This document shows positions 11,337 through 21,856 of a stretch of DNA of 64,000 bases, one piece after another. Where the stretch lies: positions 284,699,065 to 284,763,064 of the forward strand of contig OX336395.1 of the NCBI GenBank assembly GCA_946902985.2. Direction: 5' to 3'. A model generated the notes under the pieces. That model searched no databases and was not told the DNA's origin. It saw only the letters and a program-made list of their open reading frames with translations. Both the position numbers and the translations under genes were made by a program. How positions within the stretch are numbered: the first letter of the stretch is position 1; every line of letters begins with the position of its first letter. The stretch comes from Meconema thalassinum (lineage: Eukaryota > Arthropoda > Insecta > Orthoptera > Tettigoniidae).

Positions 11337-13865
11337 ATGTTGCCGGAAGATTTAGCTAAGGTGTTAGGAGAGTTACAGACGGGTATGTCTGGTATTGCAG
11401 AAACTATTTCTAAGATGGAAACGGAAGTTAAAGAACAAATTAATAATTCAGAAGCTAGATTAGAAGCTAAATGTAAAGAGAATGTAAAATCATTACAGGC
11501 TAGTAATGAAGAAAATTTAAAATCATTACAGGCTAGTAACGAAGGCAGTCTGAACGACAGTTTAAAATCATTAGAGACTAGACTACAGTCAAATAGCAAA
11601 GATGAGTTGATGTTATTAGAGACTAGGCTACAGTCAAATAGTGAAGCTAACTTGAAGGACAATTTTAAGTCATTAGAAACTAGATTACAGACTAATACTG
11701 AAAGTCATTTAAAAGCTAGTGAAGCTAACTTGAAAGATAATTTTAAGTCATTGGAAGAGAAATTACAGTCTCGTAGTGAAGAAACTAACACTGAATTAGA
11801 AAACAAGTTAACTAGATTAGAGAATAGTTTAACTTTAAAGAATAATGAGATGCTGAAGACTTTACAGTTAGACATAATTGCAGTAAACATGAAAGGAGAG
11901 GAAAATGTTCAAATATTAAGAAAAAATATTATTGACTTAGAAAGTAGAGGAGAAGAAAATATTTTTACTTTAAGAACAGACGTTATGACCATACAGAAAG
12001 ACATTAAGTCAGATGTATCGAAGTTGAGATTCGACATCGATGGTTTAGTGGCAGATGTAGGCAAAATTCAAGAGTGGTCTACCGAAGTATCTTTCGAGAC
12101 TAAGATTAAAGGTCTAGAAACGAATCTAGGTAACGAGATTAAAGATTTAAAGACAGTAATTGGGACCATTAAAGAGGAAGTCTTGGGAGAGGTCAATTCT
12201 AATTTAAAATCGTTAGAAAATCAATTGCAGAAAGAAATTAGGAAGATAGACGACGATATAGAGCAAAAGGTTAATGAAAACTTAGCTTTGTTCAAAAATA
12301 GAGTCGGAGCAATTGTGGAAGAACGGTATAGTGAGGTCGATGCCGAAGCAAAAGAGAAACGTGAAGGGTTAGATGAAAAATTAATCGCAGGTATGGCAAA
12401 CTTAGAAGCTAGGTTTACGGAAAGCAAAGAAGCGATGAAGATAGATTCAACTCTATTTAGAACAGATGTTGATCTGTTGAAAGAACAAGTCGCGTTAGTA
12501 AAGAGCACGTGCGAAGGAAAAATTGACAAGTTAAGGAACGATCTAGACGAGAGTAACAAGACGCAGGATGTTACATCGTTAGATGAGTTGAAGACTCAGG
12601 TCAAGAGATTAGCGGAAGACAGGATGACTAAACTAGAATCCATAGTTAACAGTTTTACCAGTCATAATGTAACATCAGGGGAAACATTGATAAATCAAAC
12701 AGCGATAGACCGCAGTATGACGAATCAAGAATCGAGCATGGTAGAAGACCGTCAAATGCAACCGAATGTGACATTCGAAAGGGCTAGTTCAACCCCTCAG
12801 GATAATCCAAGTTCGAATAGGAGTACGTTAGGTCCAAGCGAACGATACTCAGGTCCAGTCACTATTATAAGGAATCTAGATGACAAGCCGAGAAAGTTTT
12901 CGGGAAATACAGGAGTTACACCAGTAGAATTTCTGCGAGATATTCGAGACTACATGGCGGAACACAGGGTAACCAAAGAAAGAGAGCTAAGGATAGTAGA
13001 ACGCGCCTTAGATGGATCTGCACTTACGTGGTTTAGAGCGTTCAGAAGCAATTTTGCGAACATGGAGCAATTTGCCATGGCTTTCTTGAGGAGATTCTGG
13101 AGTGCCGAGGATCAACTCAACGTAAGAGCGGAGATGTACTCCAAACGCTATTCTACGTCACATCCGACACATTACGCCAACTATTTCACGTCACAGCTGG
13201 CTAAATTACAGTTCCTTATTCCTCCATTGCCAGAAGAAGAGCTTTTGCAAGCTATAGCGCGACAGTTACCGATAGAGGTACAGCGATCACTGATAGCATC
13301 GGGAGCTAATACGCTGGAACATTATGACGATATTTTGCGGCGATTGGATTATACAAGCGCACAGGTCACACCTAGAAGTAATAGAAACGACAACAGAAAC
13401 ACGCAAGAAGTAAATGCGGTGGTCGTGGACAATGCAGCTCAAACGGACAGAAGGGATTCCTGGGAAAACCGACGGAACGAAGGGAATCGAGGAAACATCC
13501 GTAACGCAAGAGGAAATGATCGATATAGAGGACCATATGAGAGGCCATACGATCAAGAGGCGAGAGATAGCCGGTATAGGAATTATAACCAAAATTCCAG
13601 GTATCAGGACAGGAATCGGTATAATAACAGATATCGGGGAAGGAATAACTGGGGCCAAGGTCAACAGTATAATGGAAACGACCGACAGGATGGCCGAAGA
13701 AACGATCCTAACGACAGACGGGACAATCGTGGACATGAGAGGTCGAGACAAGAGGATAGACAGCCTAGTGCACCACTCGAGGAGACAGTGAGAGATGTCA
13801 ATCGAGCAAGCACGAGTGAAGAAAGAAGGAATACACGTCAGAATGACACGAAATCAAGATGCTAA
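11337..13865 (+). CDS. gag: Gag-like protein of the tandem retroelement, copy 2 (842 aa)
   Basis: This second intact 842-aa ORF has the same architecture as copy 1: coiled coil, Gag domain, basic RG-rich tail. By eye four residues differ: D to E in LQKDIRK, P to S in QEPSM, Y to H in LEYYDD, and K to T near the C terminus (RRNKRQ). Both copies keep an open frame over 2.5 kb, which fits recent transposition. It lies 309 bp after LTR copy 2 and 155 bp before LTR copy 3. No pol follows, so it is also non-autonomous. Confidence 0.88.
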   Translation: MLPEDLAKVLGELQTGMSGIAETISKMETEVKEQINNSEARLEAKCKENVKSLQASNEENLKSLQASNEGSLNDSLKSLETRLQSNSKDELMLLETRLQSNSEANLKDNFKSLETRLQTNTESHLKASEANLKDNFKSLEEKLQSRSEETNTELENKLTRLENSLTLKNNEMLKTLQLDIIAVNMKGEENVQILRKNIIDLESRGEENIFTLRTDVMTIQKDIKSDVSKLRFDIDGLVADVGKIQEWSTEVSFETKIKGLETNLGNEIKDLKTVIGTIKEEVLGEVNSNLKSLENQLQKEIRKIDDDIEQKVNENLALFKNRVGAIVEERYSEVDAEAKEKREGLDEKLIAGMANLEARFTESKEAMKIDSTLFRTDVDLLKEQVALVKSTCEGKIDKLRNDLDESNKTQDVTSLDELKTQVKRLAEDRMTKLESIVNSFTSHNVTSGETLINQTAIDRSMTNQESSMVEDRQMQPNVTFERASSTPQDNPSSNRSTLGPSERYSGPVTIIRNLDDKPRKFSGNTGVTPVEFLRDIRDYMAEHRVTKERELRIVERALDGSALTWFRAFRSNFANMEQFAMAFLRRFWSAEDQLNVRAEMYSKRYSTSHPTHYANYFTSQLAKLQFLIPPLPEEELLQAIARQLPIEVQRSLIASGANTLEHYDDILRRLDYTSAQVTPRSNRNDNRNTQEVNAVVVDNAAQTDRRDSWENRRNEGNRGNIRNARGNDRYRGPYERPYDQEARDSRYRNYNQNSRYQDRNRYNNRYRGRNNWGQGQQYNGNDRQDGRRNDPNDRRDNRGHERSRQEDRQPSAPLEETVRDVNRASTSEERRNTRQNDTKSRC

Positions 13866-14020
13866 TCATTGGAAGTCATCATTATTGAGAGTCAGAAAGA
13901 ACCATCATGCTGAGTAAGGGAATTGTAGAGCTATCGTGTACATGTATTATATATAGAATGCCTGAGAGTGTATTATTTTTTTTTCTCAATCCTGATAAAA
14001 AAGGAGATGTACGGGAGAGA

Positions 14021-17000
14021 TGTACCCGATACCTATTTTAGGCTATCGGCTACGCCAGCAGACATTAAGCTGTAGTTGAGGTTTTGAGAAGCAATAAGAA
14101 AAGATAGCGCATCGATCGCGTCAAGAAGAATGCCAAGATGACGTAGGAGGTCAAGAATCAAGGAGGCATTGAAATCTGTAAGAAGATAGAATTATGAATA
14201 GAGATGTGAAGCTTTATTGAAACATATATGGAATTATAGCAATTTAAACAACTTAGAAGAGGATATATAACATGTATTATATGTGGAAATAATTTTATGG
14301 AAGTAAGTTATTTTATAACAGAACAGCCGAGAGGATTCGGGTTCGAGACTATGTTCATGACGTGAGAGCGCAGTGGTGGGGGAACAAGCCACGTGCCGCG
14401 CGGAGCACAAAAGCTGGAACACAGCGCTAACAAGTTCAGTTGAGCCCAAGGAGACGGGCAGTTCAGAGCAGCTCTATAGCACAGCGAGACGGGCATTGAA
14501 GGTCACGCAGCATACGGAAACTGTCACGGCAGGAGTATAGGTGACAGTTCTTGCATCGCCGAGCAGCCAAGGCCGAGCGGGTCGTTGATCCAGGCGGGCT
14601 GGCCGAGGAGACAATTGTAGACAGCCGGGGTATTTCAAAACCACACTGCTCGTATTTGAAGACTTTATTTCAAGCTTCATTTCGACGCTGTTCAAACACA
14701 GGCTTTTACGAATAACCTTATAACTATGCTGTTATATAACACATTCAAAGCGACTTTTAATATTCCAAGTAGACTGAATGTTTAGCATAGGCTCTGATGA
14801 ACATTATATCGTGCATTCATAAGATTTATATCTTATACAATTTTCATGAGTTACATATTACGAACAGATACAGGGTGTTTCGTAATCTTGAACACTCTCA
14901 AGTAAAATTTTATTTTACTCAAGTGGGACTTTGCAGTAAGTTGAGATTGGACTTACAATTCTCAAACTGAACATTTATCGGAACAGTGGCGTATATTAGA
15001 AGAAGAGTAGGGGGTCCGCTGTTTCCATGAACTTTTCGAGAAGGAGTTGGACAATATCCGCTATGGGTAATTCGAGGTTCAACATGACCGAGTAAACGTG
15101 AATAGAGACAAGATGGCACCACAGAGCGATGGATTCGATTCCTGACGAGAGGAGTCCACCAGCTGATTCGCTTGGGAGTTCGAAGGAAATCGTCATTTCA
15201 TGGATGAAATGATATTCACGCCGATCTTACGAGAAATTCTTTATGTAGGGAAAATCGACGATCTTGGAAATTATATTACAACTGATAATGAAAGGTATTG
15301 TAAGAGTTCTAACTACCTGATACGATTATTTTCATGAATACTGGGCACACATGTATATTTTTCTAATAGGAGTGATTTGATTATTAAGACATGGTTTGAA
15401 TTTATATACTTCGAATTTGCTAGAATATGGAGTGACCATATGATATGGCAGGCATCATTATACGATATTCTCACCATTGTTTGGCTTTATTAAGCAGATG
15501 TTTGGTCTTTTAGATATTTTTCCAGCTAGGATATTTTTCATGAATAGTTTTTTTTTGTGTAACGAGTATTTCGAACTCGTGATCTGCAATTGATTGTCAA
15601 AAATTACTTCGTCAGTTCATTGCATACTAGCGAGTGTGTATTATTCATCAGTAGGGATTTTTTCCATTGGATTGTTTGGAGATATTAAGAAGTTATTCAC
15701 TTTAGTGAATGAACGTCGCTTTTATATGACAACTAGAAACTTGTTGATTCCTATCTGGTACATTCACTCATACAGCCTACGAGATGGGGTCCTTCGTATT
15801 TATACGATTGTATGGTGGTACTCACCTTACCCATCGTTCAGGGAACTATCATCCAAGTCGACGGGGCAAGGTCTCTCGTATTTATACGACTGTACGGTGG
15901 TTACACATCTTACTCGCCATTGAGGGACTCATTTTTATCATCCGAATGTACACGAGATGTAAGTGAATTAAACAAGGAACTACTAGTCACATATCAGTCG
16001 AAATTTTGTTAAATAAAGTAACGATAAATGTCAACAGGATTGCATTTAGTAATTCTTGTTTGCCAATCCAATATTTTGTTGCTATACTCTTTTGAGAGTA
16101 ATTTCAGTTTAACAGCTGTTACAGCTGATGCTTTTGATGAGTTTATAATTGTGTTTGATACCTTTGAGAAGGATTTAAAGTAATTGAATCTTGTGAGATT
16201 AATCATTAATGGTCATAATTATTTTAAGGCAGATCAGTATTGCAGATTTTGATATGAGAGATTATAACACATTGGTGTTTTTCTGCGATGTGAATTTATG
16301 AAGAATTTGTAAGAGAATTTATGCTATTTGAAAGCAGATCATATATTACTGAAGTAATGTTTTTCCAATTGTTTAAGAAGTTGTCTAGATGTGATCAGAG
16401 TAATTACAGTCATGGGAGATTATGTGCGTTAATAATTTGAAGCCATTTATATATTTTTTGTAGATCATGCAACATGGTTAAGTGGAGTTTGTGATAGGCA
16501 TTTTGTGGAATTTGCCATGTGATAGTAGCAATGTTGCTAATGTATTTTGAAGCAGACATGAGGTTGTCGTACCCAGTCTAGCGTATTTGTTGAGATTCAT
16601 GCTGTATGTGCTGAATATTTATGGAGTTTTTGTGGATTAATTCTTGTATTCAAATGTGATATTTGAAGTATTGAAGAAATGTAATGTCGTTGTGGATAGT
16701 TTGATCCAACGTGATGTCGTGGAGACAATAATATTTTTTGGCATGATAATTAAATACGAGATATAACTTGGAAGTAATAAAACTGTAAGACAACGTTCTA
16801 TAAACCATATTAAACAATTTGTTAGGAAATTAAACAAATAAATGAAGTTGATAATACAAGATTTTCTGAAATTAATAATTAATGAAATAATAATCTGAGA
16901 TTTAAGCATATTAACGATCTGACCTAATGAAATAAAAATCAGAATGACTAGATGAAATAATGAAAAACTAAATAACCAGATGATTGAAATTTAAATAAGT

Positions 17001-18128
17001 TGATAAATTAAATTTTGGAATAAATCGATGAATTAAATAGATGGATGAATTAAAGATTGGATAATTAAACTGATTTAAATGAATTATTAGACGATTGTAA
17101 TGATGATGAATAACTAAATTAGAAGGTGATAATTAACTAAAGAAGCTGATGATTAATGAATTTACATGGAATTAAATAAATTTAATTGAGATATAATTTG
17201 AAGGAATTACAACTTGAGTTGAGAGTTTAAATGATGTTATGGTGATGAATTAACGATTCTGACAGGAATATTTAGAATTTTGAAGTGAGAATTAATGTGA
17301 GAAATATTTAATTTTGATAATAACGATGATGATGACCAATGAGAATTTGAATTTTCTGTAATTCACAGATAAGTGATTGAATGACGATGTAAATAATGTA
17401 AATTAATTATTCAATGTTTAGGAACATTTGATTAACATGTTCTACGTTCAAAATTATACCATGCAAACCATAATTTATGTGATATTTAATATGAGTGATT
17501 ATTATATGTGTATGTTTAGACAGTTTAATAACTTTATTAAATCCACATTGATGTTAAATTAAAGAGAATTAGGTCTCAGGTTTCACAAATGTCAGTGACG
17601 AAAGACATAGTGCTACAGTGATCCTGAGAAACCAAGAGAACTTTATACATTTTTCTTGTTATGTGGATAAAATTAATTTTGCAGTAGAAAGGAGATGGTT
17701 CGATTTTTGGACAATGACATTTTAACTTTGCATTCGACCATACTCTTAGGTAGGAATTATATTTAAAATGTCTGTCTGACTTTCAAAGTAAAATAAATTT
17801 GTTTTTATCTTAGTTGTGATCTGATGATGGTGTGATGTTCCTTTTTCTTTCCTTGTCTTGAGTAAGGCTTATCCGGAAAGGAAGTGGTTTGCTAGGAATT
17901 CAGTTGATGGCGCCCATTTATATTTGAATTATTTTTATTAACTTAAGCCCGTAACGACCCTAGAGATACTTTGTCTCGTGAAACCCACTGCTTTTTCGAG
18001 AACTCAGCTGAATTTCCGACACATTCCTTATTTGACTAGAGGTTCATTTAACTCCGCTCTGTCCTGGAACTCCAGGGATGTGATGTTATAGCAGATGGGT
18101 CATCGCATCCCCAGGACGAACGGGTACA
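14021..18128 (+). repeat. LTR copy 3, full length 4,108 bp, right end of array
   Basis: It begins TGTACCCG after ACGGGAGAGA and ends CGGGTACA, where all similarity to the array stops. It has its own private change (GATTGTCAAA near 15,593 where copies 1 and 2 read GATTATCAAA). It shares a one-base shorter CCCATCG word with copy 2 and a C (near 15,321) and the ACCATAAT word with copy 1. The TGGCGCCCA word is at 17,908-17,916. Confidence 0.85.
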
Positions 18129-18424
18129 ATACGAAATATATGAAAGCAATTGATTTAAGTTAGATGCCAGTGGATTAAATGTTGAAAATGTTCTTAACTG
18201 AGTTCGGATGATTAAATCGCGAATAAACTCCATTTATATATTTAAACATTGCTTGACCGCCCTGTCGGTTTTGTATGAAACAGGTATATATAAGTCAAAT
18301 ACGTGAACTTATCATAGTATTCTCTATCACCATGCAACATTTCAGGGTAACATCAGTAACAGATTCGGATATGTAAAATACCAGTGAAATATTTCGTGCG
18401 ACCGCCATGTTCGATTGGTCAATT
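18129..18424. other. Unique-looking AT-rich flank of the array
   Basis: No gene is seen. The sequence starts ATACG directly after the LTR; this is where the target duplication of the array should be. A TATATATAAG word lies near 18,284 but no transcript start is implied. Confidence 0.4.
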
Positions 18425-18608
18425 GTCCTAACAGTTTAAGGCACGGTTGAGGTCGGAAAACGAAGTTAAACATTGTTATCGAGTTTCATTGAAATCGCTC
18501 CAGTCGTTTAGATTTTATTACGGGAAAACAACCACAGACACACACGCGCACACGGGGATAAATGTGTTATCATAAGCCTTTTTCCATATTAGGAAATTAG
18601 ACTAAAAA
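18425..18608 (+). repeat. 3'-end fragment of the hairpin-ended repeat family
   Basis: It contains GAGTTTCATTGAAATCGCTCC, a CA-rich microsatellite (18,537-18,556), TTATCATAAGCC and a terminal hairpin (AGCCTTTTTCC ... GGAAATTAGACT) followed by AAAAA. The same order of parts, inverted, is found at 46,573-46,710, and the terminal hairpin module is also at 46,421-46,472. It is therefore a dispersed element end. Class is uncertain; see the elements at 44,654 and 46,573. Confidence 0.55.
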
Positions 18609-18979
18609 TGGCTCCTCATTTTCTAGAAAAATATGTTAGTAGAAAAAGTTCAACGAATAACCTTAATCTTCAAAAAATAAGGAAGTTAGAAGGAAGAAGT
18701 AGAGCCACACACGAAGCAGCAAATAGGAAAGGGCTTATTGCATTCTCATATCCTTCCAACCTACTGCACTACTTCAACCATTCCCATAGCAGTCGGCTGA
18801 AGTATAGATTGCGAATACCTTAGTGGGATCTTTGGGTCCCCGGTGACTTCACCTATGACGTGCTGATGTTGATGCTCGTTTGTTGGACGTTTCCAAAACG
18901 TTAGCCATTTTGTCACCTGTTAGTGTTTCGTGAGGTTTTGACATGTGAAGTCATGTGGTTTGCAGGATGTGTCGGAGAG
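18609..18979. other. No gene recognised
   Basis: A 71-codon plus-strand ORF starts at the edge of this stretch but has no family features. The sequence to 18,979 otherwise shows no repeat or coding signal that I can support. Confidence 0.3.
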
Positions 18980-18993
18980 TTGTAATAAAATTG

Positions 18994-20589
18994 TGGTATA
19001 TTGGCATTCACGGCCAGTGAATTAAAACTCAGCAATTCTTCTAGGTTTGAGCCGTGTCTTGTGTAGGGTTTCGCCCAGGACACCAAGCTGGCTCATCGGC
19101 GGGCTCTTGGTGTCCCCGCCCGGACTCCCACAGGAGTGACGAACTACGCGCTACCTCCCTTTATATGTAGTGCAACTGCACCACTTTACTGCGAGAACTA
19201 AAAGCTCAAGCAGCTATAAGCTCCCTATGAAGGCTTCCTAAAAGATGGTATATTGGCTTTCACGGCAAGTGAATTAAAACTCAGCAATTCTTCTAAGTTT
19301 TTGCCGTGTCTAGTGTGGGGTTTCGCCCAGGACATCAAGCTGGCTCATTGGCGGGCTCTTGGTGTCCCCGCCCGGACCCCCACAAGAGTAACGAACTACG
19401 CGGTACCTCCCTTTATATGTTGTGCAACTGCACCACTTTACTGCGAGAACTAAAATCTCAAGCATCTATAAGTTCCCTATGAAGGCTTCGAAAAAAGATG
19501 GTAGGCCTATATTGGCTTTCACGGCCAGTGAATTAAAACTCTGCAATTCTTCTAGGTTTGTGCCGTGTCTTGTGTGGGGATTCGCCTAGGACACCAAGCT
19601 GGCTCATCGGCGGGTTCTTGGTGTCCCCGCCCGGACCCCCACAGGAGTAACGAACTACGCGCTACCTCCCTTTATATGTAGTGCAACTGCACCACATTAC
19701 TGCGAGAACTAAAAGCTCAAGCAGATATAAGCTCCCTATGAAGGCTTCCAAAAAGATGGTAGAATGGCTTTCACGGCCAGTGAATTAAAATTCAGCAATT
19801 CTTATAGGTTTGTGCCGTGTCTTGTGTGGGGTTTCGCCCAGGACACCAAGCTGGCTCATTGGCGGGCTCTTTGTGTCCCCGCCCGACCCCCACAGGAGTA
19901 ACGAACTACGCGCTACCTCCCTCTATATGTAGTGCAACTGCACCACTTTACTGAGAGAACTAAAAGCTCAAGCAGCTATAAGCTCCCTATGAAGGCTTCC
20001 AAAAAGATGGTATATTGGCTTTCACGGCCAGTGAATTAAAACTCAGCAATTCTTCTAGGTTTGAGCCGTGTCTTGTGTGGGGTTTCGCCCAGGACACCAA
20101 CCTGGCTCATCGGCGGGCTCTTGGTGTTCCCGCCCGAACCCCCACAGGAGTAACGAACTACGCGCTACCTCCCTTTATATGTAGTGCAACTGCACCACTC
20201 GACTGCGAGAACTAAAAGATCAAGCGCTATAAGCTCCCTATGAAGGCTTCCAAAAATATGGTATATTGGCTTTCACGGCCTGGGCGAAACCCCACACAAG
20301 ACACGGCACAAACCTAGAAGAATTGCTGAGTTTTAATTCACTGGCCATGAAAGCCAATATAGGCCTACCATCTTTTTTGGAAGCCTTCATAGGGAGCTTA
20401 TAGATGCTTGAGCTTTTAGTTCTCGTAGCAAAGTGGTGCAGTTGTACTATATATAAAGGAAGGTAGAACGTAGTTCGTAACTCCTGTGGGGGTCCGGGCG
20501 GGGACACCAAGAGCCCGCAGATGAGCCAGCTTGTTGTCCTGGGCGAAACCCCAAACAAGACACGGCACAAACCTAGAAGAATTGCTGAA
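18994..20589 (+). repeat. Satellite of about 252-bp units: five direct, then about 1.3 inverted
   Basis: The landmark CGGCCAGTGAATTAAA recurs at about 19,011, 19,263 (one mismatch), 19,522, 19,774 and 20,025, giving spacings of 252, 259, 252 and 251. The sixth unit starts at 20,276 and switches within ten bases to the reverse complement of the unit, which runs to about 20,589. Units contain a GC-rich core (CCCGCCCGGACCCCCACAGG) and AT-rich ends. ORFs of 60-130 codons in several frames reflect the repeat and are not credible genes. The array is bounded by near-identical 15-bp words, TTGTAATAAAATTGT (18,980-18,994) and TTGCAATAAAATTGT (20,590-20,604). Confidence 0.85.
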
Positions 20590-20604
20590 TTGCAATAAAA
20601 TTGT

Positions 20605-21856
20605 TCATATATTTCTTTTCGTTGTTGCATTCATTTGAAAAGTTGCACTGTACTCATCTAAAACCATAGACAAAGCCATTGGTCTGGACGAAAATATTAC
20701 GTTAGGGGCTATCTGGACGAAAATTACTGCTTCTACTACAAGGAAAGTTTTTATGTAAAGCCTTAATGTAACGAAATTTTTGGCAAGTACGGTACGCCTG
20801 AATTTTGGGTGGGTAAAATATAGACAGAAATTGGCATTTACAATAACACCTGGAAAAGAGGTATGAAAGTGTTATGTATTAGACCAATAAAGGTCTGGGG
20901 AGACATGTTTTGTAATTATTAGGTAGAATGTTAACATTTGGATGTGCATCAGGATTGTTTCCAGACCTATATAGGTCAAGTAATGTAGGGGATACCTGTT
21001 TTGAACTAGATATTGACAACATAATGGATGTTGTGAATATGTAGACCTATGATATAAAATAGGCTAGATGATGACATAAGGTCTGTTATATTTATGATTA
21101 TACCCACTGTCAGGGGCATTTATACCATGATGTGTACGTATCAAGGGGGATTTTTAGTGAAGTGGATGGCATACGGATATAGATGTTTATGTATTTAATG
21201 TTGTGGCTTCCATTGTCTCCATTGAGTCACATTGAGTGGTTTAAAATAGTGAATCGCTACATGCCAATGCCATAACATGTGTAGAAGTGAGGTTTGGTGA
21301 TGACTGATGAGCTACAAATGTTGATACATTACTGTTAGTTGTTGAATTTAATTGAAAAGTTTCATTGCAGTCTTCTAAAGCCATTGGTCGATACTTGGGT
21401 AGACAAAGGTCTGGGCGAAATCATTGGTCGCTACAAGCTGAAATGGAAATCCCTGCTATACTACAACCTGAGCATAAGAAGGAAATTAATGCGTGTGCTA
21501 CAAGCAACGGGGTCTGGGTCGTAAGCCCAAGGTTAGGTTCGTGTATTCCTGGAGAGCGTTATTAACAAGTATGTTACGCTTGTGCAGGGGGTCTGGGGCA
21601 TAAGCCCGAGGATAGTAATTCATGCGTGTGCTACAAGGAAGGTGGTCTGAAGCACATGGTTTGTATTGTATTGGACATTTCTTGGTTAGGCTAATGTGAG
21701 GGCGAAAATTACTGATTGCGCTACAAGCAAAGGGGTCTGGAGCGTAAGACCCAGGTAGGTTTGTTTTGTACTTAGAACAGTTTCACTATATTGGCCATTT
21801 CTTGGTTAGACTACTGTCTGGATGAAAATTATTGATTGCACTACTAGGAAGTGAGT
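20605..21856. other. Gene-free stretch with short dispersed repeats
   Basis: No gene is seen. Phrases such as 'GCCATTGGTC', 'GGTCTGGGCGAAA', 'GCGAAAATTACTGATTGCGC', 'TTGGCCATTTCTTGGTTAGAC' and 'TATAGGTCAAGTAA' recur imperfectly (20,680-21,840). This suggests a decayed repeat of the same kind as the foldback element immediately to the right. ORFs at 21,339-21,565 overlap in two frames and look like chance. Confidence 0.4.

Larger units (their letters stand above)
1..18128 (+). mobile_element. Tandem array of a gag-only LTR retroelement with giant LTRs (LTR-gag-LTR-gag-LTR)
   Basis: Two complete period units of about 7.10 kb and a third LTR are nearly identical; position 1 equals 7105 equals about 14,207. 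LTR starts are read at 6919 and 14,021 (TGTACCCG just after a purine run, ACGGGAGAGA). LTR ends are read at 3923, 11,027 and 18,128 (CGGGTACA). The two termini are perfect 8-bp inverted repeats beginning TG and ending CA. Similarity to the array stops exactly after CGGGTACA at 18,128, which fixes the 3' end independently. The internal regions are 2,995 and 2,993 bp and hold one Gag gene each; only about 157 bp separate the gag stop from the next LTR, so there is no room for pol. The 5' flank and the start of the first LTR lie left of the window. If this is a normal insertion, its target duplication should be the 4-6 bases starting ATAC at 18,129. Tandem structure could come from LTR recombination or, less likely, from assembly. 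Confidence 0.85.

Noticed and set aside
1..18128. Array as a pure assembly duplication
   Set aside because: Copies differ at several substitutions and indels, and the last copy ends exactly at an LTR terminus. This cannot be fully excluded without reads.
18284..18293. TATA-box-like TATATATAAG
   Set aside because: AT-rich background, no downstream gene, no initiator evidence.
18994..20589. CRISPR-like array
   Set aside because: Units are 252 bp with no short repeat-spacer pattern, and the genome is eukaryotic.
19253..20630. 66-codon repeated ORFs and a 130-codon minus-strand ORF in the 252-bp satellite
   Set aside because: Open by chance in a GC-rich repeat unit; the reading frame is not kept in all units.
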